Assembly: GCF_001659605.2 (NCBI RefSeq) | Contig: NC_035169.2 | Coordinates: 4,888,110-4,952,109, forward strand | Reading direction: 5' to 3' | Length of the DNA stretch: 64,000 bases | Source of the DNA: Manihot esculenta | Lineage: Eukaryota; Streptophyta; Magnoliopsida; Malpighiales; Euphorbiaceae | Part shown: piece by piece, positions 34,081 to 44,919 of the stretch | How the letters are laid out: each line of letters begins with the position of its first letter | Numbering within the stretch: position 1 is the stretch's first letter | Translations under genes and position numbers: made by a program | The notes under the pieces: generated by a model | What the model was told of the DNA's origin: nothing | The model's input: only the letters and a program-made list of their open reading frames with translations | Database searches by the model: none

Positions 34081-34091
34081 GTAAAATCAAT

Positions 34092-34109
34092 TCCCCGGCA
34101 ACGGCGCCA
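34092..34109 (-). other. Primer binding site of element E
   Basis: On the minus strand TGGCGCCGTTGCCGGGGA lies five bases inside the right-hand LTR. It is the tRNA-Asp-type site described for Athila elements. Confidence 0.85.
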
Positions 34110-34114
34110 ATTTT

Positions 34115-35858
34115 TGACAGGAGCGGTTGTCGAAGCCGGTCAAAAATAACCTTCTTGGTTACCTACAAATACAACTGTAGACAGTGGTGAAGGATCGTAT
34201 CCACAGAGAATTGATTACCTACTTATTTGTCTTAATCAAGACCAATCAAACCAATGGAAAGCACAAGTGAAAGCAAGTGATTGCAAATAGAACAAAAGTA
34301 AAGTGCAAGGAAAGTAAAAATGGGGGTTTTGAGATGATTTGATTAACAACTAATGAAAGTAATTAAAACAGCAAGTAATAAAAATAAAGAGGAAATCAAT
34401 AAGAGAAAAGTCTAGTTGAAGATATGGATCCACTTTGGTTGTTTGGGTTGATCATTGAAACATGGTTACCTTGATTGATTCAATAGGTTGGTTATGGGGG
34501 TGGAAGACGCTTCTCACCACCATGTCTTTCCTTATGAACAAACTGATTAGGGAACGTCCTCTAACCAATTACTAATCAACATATTGCCAAGGAACGTCCT
34601 TGGGCCATAGGCATCAAAACAATTGCCAATTGCATGAAGAACAAGAAAGATCCAAACCCTAACTACTCAAACGTATGAGATGGTGTTAGATCATGCAATT
34701 CTTGGTTTTTACACCAAGTGTTCTATGGACAGAATATTTCCAACAATTACGGACTAACAAATATCCTAATCCAACAATCAATTAACTTTGCAATCAAGAA
34801 TCAAGTGGCCAATTTGATCAAAACAACAAAGCAATCTTAGAATTAAGCATCAATTGCATGAATATTGAATATAATCAAAGACAAAAGTTTCTGTTCAGAT
34901 CTCACAACCCTTTAAACAACCTTAGTTTCAACCAAACTTCAACTAGAATAAAGGTTTCAGCCACTCATGGCTGAACCAAAACAGAAAATAAAAGAAAAGA
35001 AGAAAGAAAAATGAAGAACTAGGGTGAGAGAGGTCTTGGAAGAGGCTGCCGATTCTTGGAGAGGAAAAAACCTAAAAAATCCCCCTTCTTGTCTTCTTGA
35101 AGCCTTTAAATATGTCTTGAGAGGCTGCCTAGGGTTTGTTGGCAGTCCATGAGTCTTTTAGAGGCTGTCCAAAGTGCCCTTGGTGTTGCATGTGCCTTGG
35201 TTGTGCATGAGTGAAGGCAAAAACGAGTCACATGTGATGGGAGGCAAGTGGGGGCACTTTGGTCTTTTCATAGCTGTCCAAGATCCTCAAGATGTTGTAC
35301 ATTAAGTCCAAGAGATTGCCCATGCACTAATCAGGAAGATGGAGCCTTCTTAGGAAACTTGAATGAAGTGGGAAAGATGTGATCTTTGGATTTGGTTCAT
35401 TTAATGAGCTAAATCTTTGAGATCCAATAATTAAATGTGAATCTTGAAGATTTGGATCTCAAGATACTTCCCTTAATTGGCTCCTCAAATATGGCAACTT
35501 GGGATATGGCTTCTTGAATAAGGAAGGAATGAATTAGAGCGCATTTTCGGCTGCCTAAATTGAGTTTCGGAGGCTGGACTTCGGTTCTGGTCTGAAGGTT
35601 CGGCGGCCTAAGGTTGGAGTTCGGCGGCCGAAGGAGGTCGACTTTCGTCTCTGGAGCCAATGTTCGGCGGCCGAAGGTGCCGCCGAAGGTGGGTTTTCCA
35701 GATTTTGCACTTTTGAGCGTTTTTAAGAGCATTTTCTCTTGAATGTCCCTTTTCACCTAATATCTGCAAAACATGATTAAAACCACAAAATTAGGTAGAA
35801 AAGGTGTAAATAGACATCAAGAATATCATGATAATATGGGCTAATTTATGCTCTATCA
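34115..35858 (-). repeat. 5' LTR of element E (right copy)
   Basis: It is 1744 bp, matching 27020-28763 at a constant offset of 7095 bp. Three differences were noticed (near the CCGGTCAAAAAT end, at TTTCCAACAATT and at GGGTTTGTTGG). The GCC-motif module is at 35546-35688. Confidence 0.94.
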
Positions 35859-36350
35859 ATCTCCTAAAGAAAAAGACAGCCGGCGGGGCCCCGAGGTCAC
35901 CCCGGAATAAAAAAGATCAGGATCCCGTAAGATCTTCTGAAGAAAAAGACAGCTGACGGGGCCCCGAGGTCACCCCGGAACAAAAAAGATCAGGATCCCG
36001 TAAGATCTCCTAAAGAAAAAGACAGCCGGCGGGGCCCCGAGGTCACCCTGGAACAAAAAAGATCAGGATCCCGTAAGATCTCCTGAAGAAAAAGACAGCC
36101 GGCGGGGCCCCGAGGTCACCCCGGAACAAAAAAGATCAGGATCCCGTAAGATCTCCTGAAGAAAAAGACAGCCGGCGGGGCCCCGAGGTCACCCCGGAAT
36201 AAAAAAGATCAGGATCCCGTAAGATCTCCTGAAGAAAAAGACAGCCGGCGGGCCCCGAGGTCACCCCGGAACAAAAAAAAGATCAGGATCCCGTAAGATC
36301 TCCTGAAGCAAAAGCAACCGGCGGGGCCCCGAGGTCACCCCGGAACAAAA
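35859..36350 (+). repeat. 73-bp GC-rich tandem array of element D, right part
   Basis: The array resumes after E, with unit starts at 35915, 35988, 36061, 36134, 36207 and 36281, a regular 73-74 bp period. With the left part this makes about nine units. Each contains the palindrome GGGGCCCC. The first five bases, ATCTC, are the right target-site duplication of E. Confidence 0.9.
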
Positions 36351-37061
36351 ATGGCCGGAGAGGACCTTAAAGGACCTCTCAGAGCATGAAAACCGGGATC
36401 CCCTAAGAACTCCCGGAAAAGACAAGAGCGGTCGGTGAAGGTCCCAAAAACCTCCCGAAGTACAAATTTCTCATATCATATGCAGGGACAACTTATAAAA
36501 ATACTGTTCCAACTCCACAAAAAAGGAGGACTCAAGGCTATCAAGCAAAAATCAGACTCTGACCTCCCAAAGGGGTTCCGACCTCTTGAGGAGGGTCGGG
36601 GCATAACAGCTAAAAAACACCGACCTCGAAACAACTGCTAATATTTAAAGCCTGGGTAAGAAGAAAAGGCCGAGCTCCCAGTTCGGATAGTCCTGTACCC
36701 TAACGCTCAAAGTATAAAGACCGAGTGAAAAGCCGAGCTCCCTCTATAAGAAGGCTCATAAACGACGAAACAAGCAGGAAGATAAATGAAGGTAAAAGGG
36801 CTATACCCAAAGCCCAAATAAGTTCGTCTGAGAACAGAAAAACAGACACTTCAGTTGCTATTAAAAGATATGAGACTTGATCTCTCAGAAAAATAACTAA
36901 GAACCGAGCTCACAACTCAAGACTGATTCAGTGGAAAACGAGCTTATAAATGAAAATACGAAGTGCAAATATTACAAGTATGAAAGGCAGAGATAGATAT
37001 AAAGAACAAGAGTAGTTCAAGAAAAAAGGAATCAAAGTTTCATTAAAAGGGCTGTTACAAC
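36351..37061. other. Noncoding part of element D between the array and the antisense gene
   Basis: It starts with a degenerate extension of the array (GGATCCCCTAAGAACTCCCGG near 36400), then purine-rich sequence with repeated CCGAGCTC blocks. No gene was recognised. The part just before 37061 would be the 3' untranslated region of the antisense gene and resembles sequence near 45480-45600. Confidence 0.6.
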
Positions 37062-40000
37062 CTATTTTTCTGACGAGGTGGAAGGAAAAATAGTCCTTAA
37101 AGGACTCACATTTGTAAGAACATCCTCTCCTACACTATCTTTATTTACAGCTACATCTGGAAGGAGCACGGCCTCCTTTGGATCAGGCCTCTCAACATTA
37201 ACAACAGGGGCAACCTCTGACCCTAGGTGAGGATCCTCCTTCTCAGAATTAGGGTCATCTCCCTCTGACCCAAGAACTTCCTCATCCTCCCCCTTCGGCT
37301 CGGACTCTTCTGAAGAAGACACAGATGGCTGGCCTACAATGCGACAATCCCCTCTGGGCATAGGGAAGTCATCTTCCCCATATAACACCTGCTCGCCATC
37401 CGAGTCCAATTCGGGCTTACGAAGCTTTTCCAAAGGAATATCAAGAGCGTGTCTAGCTTCCCTTAAACCGCGATTGTAACCGGTTACGTACATACGGAAG
37501 GCTTTCTTAAAAATGGCCGACCCCATCTCAGCGGAAGCTTTATATTCATCAAGATGTGCTTCACAAGCCTCAGCTACAAACGCCTTCAGTTCAGAGGAAT
37601 CTTTGTAGTCCTGAAGGTAAACCTCACAAGCCTGCTCGATCTTCCTCTTCAGATCATCAGACTCCTGGTACTCCGCTATACATTGCTCACGCTCTAGCTG
37701 AGCCCTGTCTTGAACATGTTTTACTACCTTGAGCAGGGCTGAACACTTACGTTCCAAGGTCCTGACTTCATGGTTCAGCTGTTGGTGGCGAAGGTTGAAC
37801 TCTTTAGCCGACGAAGCCAGGTCCCTGATACGATCAGAGCTCGTACTCAACTCCTGCTCAAGGACCTCCACCCGAGCTAGGGCCCCTTCCTTCTGAGCTT
37901 TCACCTCCCCCAGGTGAACCTGCAGTCCTTCAGAATCAGCCTTTAAGGCCTCATATCGACGCTGGATCTCAGTTTTCTGGCTCACAGCCTCATCTCTCTC
38001 TCGAAGGGCCCCCGTCATAGAGGACAGCTGCTTTAAAACTTCTGCACAACGAGCCTCCACGGCAGCTGCTCTCTCATCAGACTCCTTGAGAACCTTGCGA
38101 GTATGAGACAGCTCTGCTTCTAAAGACTTGGTGTGCTCTGCTGTCTCAGCCGCCTTCTCCTCAGCCTTTTTAATGACCTCCAGCGCAGAGTGCAACTCTA
38201 CCTGAAGGGACTGGGTATGCTCCCGAGCCGCTGCAAGGTTACCCCTGGAGTCACTAGTTGCAGACAAATTTTCATCCAGACGTGCCTCTTCAATCCGACG
38301 GTCTACAGACTCCCGAAAGGAGTAATCACGAGCATCCACCTCCATAAAAAGGCCTGTAACCTAGCATGGAATAACAATCGTCAAGAGGAAGAAATAAAGT
38401 AAACTAAAAGAGAAGTGGAAAAGTAATTTACCATCAGAAGCATCTCCCTAATCGTCGATCCGAGCTCCTCCCGAGAGCGAGACCGAAAGGACGCTTGCTC
38501 CTTGGTAAAACTGGCTAAGAGACCAGTCAGGGCAAGAAGACGCGAATCAGAGGCCTCGGTAATTCCGCCGAACATTCGCTCTCTAATAAGTTCGGCAACA
38601 GCACTGGCCGGAGACTCAGAGGTAATGTCCGACGCGTTCAGAACGTTGTCAGCAGAAGACAACAAAGGTGTAGTAGGAACACCTTTCCCCTTCCCAAGGG
38701 GAGGACGAGCTGGAGAAGATCCTATGGCAGCCCTGGATTTCTTCCGAGCAGAAGATGGGGAAGATGTTCCGGAAGGGGCTGGGCGCTTATCCCCGGTCTT
38801 TAGTGGAATGCCTTCAGAATCCTCAGGCCCAGTTCCCACAGATGTAATACCCGGCTAGACTCCGGTATCGGAATTCCTACCGTCCGGTGGAATCTCGTAT
38901 GTCGGAAGCCTCTAGTAGGGTAGAAACATGTTTTCATAAAATGTTTTAAGGTATTTCATGGTTTTAAGTATGAAAATTTAATGAGTTTTTGCATGAAAAG
39001 TCTTTGGAGGAAAACCCAGGTTCGGCCCCCGAAAGTCAAGTTCGGCCGCCGAACATGCATGCGTTTTGGAGGCACGTTAGGCCCCCGAAAGCATGAGTGA
39101 GGGAAGTCCAGGTTCGGCCGCCGAAACCCAAGTTCGGCCGCCGAACATGGCATGCATGCGGAGGCACTTTCGGCCCCCGAACGTGGCCTGGCCAGCCACC
39201 TATAAAAGGGTCACTTAGCCGAAATGGGCTAGCTTTCTCCCATTTTCGGCCATAGCTAGCTTCCGACCTCCCTCTCCCCAGATCTTGTGTTCTTTCTCCA
39301 AATCTCCTCCATTTTTCTTGAGTTTTCACCTCTCATTGCAAGTTTTGAGCATTTAAGACATGTTTTGGAGCTTTGGGAACTCAGGAGCTCATTTGCTTGG
39401 ATCTCCGAGTTTAGGTCGTCTCTCTCTCTATCATCAAGAGGTAAGAGCCGATCTTAAGCTCATTGTATGTTTTAAGTAAGTTTTAAGTTGTTTTATGGGG
39501 TAGAATGGCATGTATTGGGTTGTATGAGTTTTTAAGCAAATGTTATGTTTTTGAACAATGTGGCATGTTTGAAGTGTTGTAGTTGGGGTATTTGATAGTT
39601 TGAGACCCCTAGGTGTGATGTATGATGTGTATGCATGTTTTAGAACAAGTTTATGCATGATTGGTTAGTTTTGGAGGCATAAATGCATTAGGGAGCCAAG
39701 TTTCTGCCCTTTGGCAGAAACCAGGTTCGGCAGCTGAAGGAGCTTTTGGCCGCCGAACATGGCTGGGGAGGCAGGCCTTTCGGCTGCCGAAGTTGCCCCC
39801 GAAAAGAGACTTTCATCTCTGTCTGGGAGTTTTGGCCGCCGAAGGTGCCGCCGAACCTGCCTGACTTTCGGCTCTGGAGGGACTTTCTGCCGCCGAACCT
39901 GCCGCCGAAAGTGCCCTGTCCAGCCATTTCTTGCATGTTTTTATGTAGTTGTTTTATGAAGTTTTAGGGAGTTTTTGGGGAGTATATTAGAGTTATGTTT

Positions 40001-42401
40001 ATGTATGTTTGGTCCCTCATTGGAGTCCACCTGTGTAGGTTCGGACCCGAGGAACCGAGGACCCCAGCAGTGAGCCAGCTGCTACAGAGTTTGTTAGAGC
40101 TAGCCAGAGGTGAGTGGAATAAACCTTAAGTTTTAAAATAAATGAAATATAAATTTTGAGCATGATCCATGCATCATGAATGCCATGAGATGTAATAGGT
40201 TGTTTGCATTAGTATTCACGAATATGTTGCATTGCATTTATGATGTTGATGTGGATTGGTTATTGGATGATCCTTTAGTCCTCATATGGTATGATGATGT
40301 TACGGCATGATATGGTATGGAAGTCCAGGTTGTACCCATTCTACGTCCCTGGCACGATGTAAGAGAAAGTCCAGGTTGTACCCATTCTACGTCCCTGGCA
40401 TATTGGTATGTATGATATGTTATGTTAAGAGAAAGACCGGTTGTACCCATTCTACGTCCCGGCACTTTGGAATGTAGAGGACTATTGGTGACAATACCAT
40501 CCGAGATGTGATTAGTTGTGATGTGTTGCATTACATAATGGCATGAGATTTTTAAATATATGATTTCACTATTCTGCTCATTGGGCTTTGTAGCTCACCC
40601 CTCTCCCCTAACCCCAGCTGTGCAGGTACAGGGTAGACCAGGAGGTTAGCCAGAGTTTTGAAGTATGTTTATGTAATAGTTAGATGGTGGACATGACAAT
40701 TGTACTATGATGTAATGTAAGAGATTACAGTATGTTATGTAATGAGGTATATTGAGGTTATAGATGTGCTTGACCCTATGAGTATTGTTATCCCTTTTGA
40801 TGCATGATCTTAGATATTTGATGATACAGATGTTAGCCAACTCAACACATGTTTATCGCCCATTGGGGCATTGATGAGATCCCACAGAGGGGTCAACTTT
40901 ATGATTATGAGTATGTTTAGTGCATGCACAGGTTGAGTTTGGTGTATGAGGAATGAATGAAAGAAAAGTTTAAATTTTTATGCATGTTGTTGATCATGTA
41001 TGGGATTATACAGGTTTACAGGTTATATGTCAGGCTTGCTACGGGTCCCGGCGGCCTTAAGCCGATCTGGATCCTAGCGCCGGTAGCGGTTCGATTTTCG
41101 GGTCGTTACAACAGAGGCAGGGGCATTTTGGATAGGAACATCTGGGACTTGGTCCTCTATGAGGATGATCTCCATCCCTGTCCCAGAGGCCTCCTTCTCT
41201 TCAGTAACGGGGGACTTAGATTTTCCCCCTGACACCCCTTCCGGAGAATGGACAAGACCCGACTCCACTTGTTCAATGACTTGGGTCTGCTCCACAATGG
41301 CTAGGGAGGTTTTCCTCGCACCTTCCGAGGAAGCTGGAGTAGATTTAGACTCTTCAGCGAGCTTAAGAGTTGAGCTCGATCCACCACGGCTAGATGGCCG
41401 ACCTGACTTGGTGCCGCGCGAGCTTGGTTTAGAAGCCCGAGAAGAAGCTTTGGCAGGAGGTCGGCCAATCTTTTTGGAGGAAACAGCTTGAACCACCTCC
41501 GCCGCAGCCTCAGACACCGAACGCCCAGCCGAAAAAGCATCGAAAACTGCGTGCATATTGTCCCGAGACAGGACAAAGTTCTTGGAGAACTTGATGTCAT
41601 CCATTTTAACCTCAGAAGCTGCAAAAAACACGAAATTATAAAGAGTCAGCATACTTTCCGATATCATGAGCAAAGAAGAAACAGAATCACTAGACAAAGC
41701 AATATACCCGTGTCCCGGATATCCCTAAGGTTGGACACGAACATACACTTCTCGATGTCATACTTCCTTTCAACGGAAGTCAGTCGAAGCAACCCCACCT
41801 GCTCAATAAGGCTCAATTGGGGCAGCTCATTGCAACCCGGATGGACCTCCTCCCAACTTAGATCCACCTCCCACGATCGGGCGGACTCTAATTTCAGCTC
41901 CACCACAAGGAAATTCTCTACCCATCCCTTTATGGAATCCTTGTAGCCCGTGAAAAGAGACAACCCACTACGGGGGGAAAAGTAATAAAAATTCTGAACT
42001 GCTCTAACCAGACGGAAAAAAGTGACAAACAGACACGCTGTGGGAGTAAAACCCCAACTCAGGCAGATAGACTCAAAACAGGACAGAAACAAAATGGAAT
42101 TTGGGGATAACATCCGAGGGGTTACCCCGAAGTACCAGAAAACCTCAATAAAGAAAGGGGTAAAAGGAAACGGTAGACCGAAATCCCTCTGTTTGAGAAA
42201 GAACACTATACAGAGACCCCTTTGGGGATCAATCAAACCAGGAGGAGGAGGGTTAGGAAGGACTATCCTTTCGTTTGGAAAAGGCGCTCGAATGAGATAC
42301 AGAGGAGTATCTAAGAGCCTCTGGGAAATGTGCTTAGTTATGTTGGAAGAAGTAATATGCGACCTAATATTAACGACATCAGGGAGCTTTGGACCCTCCA
42401 T
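37062..42401 (-). pseudogene. Antisense spliced gene carried by the Tat element: putative plant transposon (gypsy-type) domain plus long coiled coil, split by solo LTR F
   Basis: I predict three exons on the minus strand: 42401-41708, 41618-38432 (containing LTR F, 38843-41110) and 38360-37062. Introns of 89 bp (41619-41707) and 71 bp (38361-38431) have GT/AG ends. Without LTR F and one ACAGA copy the coding length is 2,907 nt, exactly 969 codons with no internal stop. Exon 1 (MEGPKLPDV start) has the motifs FPLTPFFIEV-like FPFTPFFIEVFWYFG, LSPNS and LSCFESICLSWGFTP, which I associate with the putative gypsy-type transposon domain (Pfam Transposase_28). Exon 2 is Ser/Lys-rich and probably disordered. 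Exon 3 is heptad-rich coiled coil (about residues 555-860) with an acidic tail. Function is unknown; antisense frames of this kind occur in Tat-lineage elements. Confidence 0.75.
38843..41110 (+). mobile_element. Solo LTR F (Tekay family)
   Basis: It is 2268 bp from TGTAATACCCGGC to GGGTCGTTACA, with ACAGA at 38838-38842 and 41111-41115. TATAAAA is at 39201-39207, GCC-motif clusters at about 39020-39180 and 39725-39910, and the CAAGAG/GTAAG donor-like site near 39440. Three CCAGG/CCTGG-armed repeats with the core TTGTACCCATTCTACGTCC lie at about 40320-40465. It interrupts exon 2 of the antisense gene, and its removal restores that frame. Confidence 0.94.
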
Positions 42402-42717
42402 AGAAGAGCAAAGAAGCGTACCTGAAAGCACGATAAGATGGAAGAAACAGAAGAAGTTGCAGGAAAACAGAGAGCAGAAGAGAGCGAGTTTCTTCAGAAG
42501 ACAGGGAGAATTCGAAGGAAAAGGCAATAATGAGATGAAACGTTGTTCTGAGCAGTTTTGTCTTGGAGCGGCGCGATCATTAATTGCTCTCGAAGTTTAC
42601 CCTCTCAACGGTTAGATAGTAACCGGCGAGAAGGTAAAGGGGCAAGGAGATGACCGCTGGGCTTCTCCACCTCTACAAAGGGCTAGGCCCACGACAATGG
42701 CCCACCAGCTGAAGGCC
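42402..42717 (+). other. 5' flank of the antisense gene and start of a second Tat-type 3' LTR
   Basis: A splice acceptor (TTTCAG, minus strand, near 42428) suggests a 5'-untranslated intron of the antisense gene. From about 42570 the sequence parallels 46760-46850: GCTCTCGA, then GCGAGAAGGTAAAGGGGCAA, then TGACCGCTGG. This is the polypurine tract and first bases of a Tat LTR related to D's but diverged. After about 70 bp it is cut off by LTR G at 42718. Confidence 0.7.
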
Positions 42718-44919
42718 TATAATACCCGGCTAGACTCCAGTATCGGAATTCCTACCGTCCGGTGGGATCTCGGATGTCGGAGACCTCTAGAAGGGTAAAA
42801 TCATGTTTTTGTAAAATGTTTTCATGTTTTTAATGGTTTTAAGTATGAAATTAAATGAGTTTTGCATGAAAAGTCCTTGGAGGAAAACCCAGGTTCGGCC
42901 GCCGAAAGTCAAGTTCGGCCGCCGAACATGCATGCGCTTTGGAGGCACGTTAGGCCCCCGAAAGCATGAGTTAGGGAAGTCCAGGTTCGGCCGCCGAAAG
43001 TCAAGTTCGGCCGCCGAACATTGCATGGATGCGGAAGCGCATTCGGCCCCCGAACGTGGCCTGGCCAGCCACCTATAAAAGGGGCACTTAACCGAAATGG
43101 GCGAGTTTTCTCCCATTTTCGGCCACAGCAAGCTTCCGACCTTCCCTTTTGCAACTCTCATGTTCTTCCTCCAAATCTCTTCCATTTTCTTGAGTTTTAA
43201 ACTCACGTTTGCAAGTTTGAGCATTTAAACCAAATTTTGGAGCTTTGGGAACTCAGGAGCTCATTTTCGTGGATCTCCAAGTTTAGGTCGTCTCCCTCTC
43301 GATCTTCAAGAGGTAAGGGTCGATCTTAAGCTCCTTATGTGTTTTAAGTAAGTTTTATGCAAGATCTATGGGTAGAAATGCATGTTAGGTTATATGTTGA
43401 GTTATGGGTTAATATTGATGTTTTGAACAATGTGTGTGGATTTTGTGTGTTTGAAGTGTTGTAGTTGGGGTATATGACTGCTTGAGACCCCTAGGAACTT
43501 GTATGCATGTTTTAGTTGAGATTTATGCATGATTTGAGGTTTTGGGAGGCAAGAGGTTCATGTGAACCAAGTTTCTGCCCTTCTGGCAGAAACCAGGTTC
43601 GGCCGCCGAAAGGAGTTTCGGCCGCCGAACCCCCTTGTGGAGGCAGCATTCGGCTACCGAAGCTTGCCCCCGAAAGAGGACATTCGGATCTGTCTGGGAC
43701 TTTCGGCCGCCGAAAGTGCCTGACTTTCGGCTCTGGAGGGACTTTCGGCCGCCGAACCTGCCGCCGAAAGTGCCCTGTTTAGCCATTTCTTGCATGTTTT
43801 TATGTGATGTTCTCATGATGTTTTAGGGGGTTTTTGGGGAGTAGTTTATAGTTATGTTCAGGTGTGTTTGGTCCCTCATTTGAGTCCACCTGTGTAGGTT
43901 CGGACCCGAGGAACCGAGGACCCCAGCAGTGAGTTCAGCTGCTTCGGTGTTGTCAGAGTCAGCCAGAGGTGAGTGGAACTAAACTTAATCTTTTAAATTA
44001 AATGTTTTATCATGTTTCATGCATCATGATTATGCAATAGGGTGATTGCATTAGTTTCACGAATATGCCGCATTGCATCATGTGTTGTTGATGTGGGTGA
44101 ATGTTGGATGACCCAATTAGTCCATGACAGGAAGACCAGGACCCCATTCTACGGCCTGGCACGGAAATGAAAGACCAGGACCCCATTCTATGGCCTGGCA
44201 CGATTGTGGACTCGAAGACCAGGAGCCCAGAGGAGGCCCTGGAATAATGGTAAGTAATGTATGTATGACAGGAAGACCAGGACCCCATGCTACGGCCTGG
44301 CACTATGTTAGCTTGGACTAATTGGTGACAAGTTCACCCAACCCTTATGTGAATTGTTTGTGTTATGATGCATTTCATAGAGCATAGTATTTATGTGTTT
44401 TAATAGTTCAGCTCACTGGGCTTTTAGCTCACCCCTCTCCCTTTACCCCCAGGCTTGCAGGTACAGTATAGTGCAGGAGTCTGGATAGAGTAAAGAAGTC
44501 ATGCTTATGTAATAGCTAGCAATGGACATGATCAAATTGTAATGTAAAAGTACAGTATAGTCATGTAATGAGGTTTGTGGATGTTAGTGTGTGCTTGACC
44601 ATAAATTGTGCTATCCCTTTAATACATGATCTTAAAGATTTTGATGATGTTTATGTAAACCAACTCAACAGATGTATGTCACCCCTTGGGGGCACTGATG
44701 AGATCCCACAGAGGGATCAATGTTATGTTAATGTTTATGCACAGGTTGAGTTTGGTTGATGTTCATGTAAAGAAAAGTTTTAATTTTTATGCATGTTGTT
44801 GATCATGTATGGGATTATACAGGTTTATAGGTTTTATGTCAGGCTTGCTACGGGTCCCGGCGGCCTTAAGTCGACCCGGATCCTAGCGCCGGTAGCGGTC
44901 CGATTTTCGGGTCGTTACA
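42718..44919 (+). mobile_element. LTR G (Tekay family) without target-site duplication
   Basis: It is 2202 bp and begins TATAATACCCGGC, so the usual first TG is TA, and ends GGGTCGTTACA. The flanks AGGCC and CACAC do not match. TATAAAA is at 43074-43080, GCC-motif clusters at about 42893-43055 and 43600-43770. Four short repeats (CCAGGACCCCATTCTACGGCCTGG type) are at about 44130-44305. The missing duplication fits recombination between LTRs of two different insertions, deleting what lay between. Confidence 0.9.

Larger units (their letters stand above)
27020..35858 (-). mobile_element. Element E: young Athila-type retrotransposon lacking integrase, minus strand
   Basis: E is 8,839 bp with two 1744-bp LTRs and ATCTC duplications at 27015-27019 and 35859-35863. 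It lies inside one unit of the 73-bp array. Only about three LTR differences were found by eye, so it is the youngest element here. On the minus strand it has a primer site TTGGCGCCGTTGCCGGGGAA (tRNA-Asp type, as known for Athila), one gag-protease-RT-RNase H frame and a long noncoding tail. No integrase or envelope-like frame is present. Confidence 0.94.

Noticed and set aside
26850..36350. CRISPR-like array from the regular 73-bp repeats
   Set aside because: The units are head-to-tail tandem repeats without unique spacers, in a plant retrotransposon.
42402..42527. Longer N-terminus for the antisense gene starting at 42527
   Set aside because: The upstream segment is Phe/Leu/Cys-rich and contains a TTTCAG acceptor signal. 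The ATG at 42401 begins a better protein.
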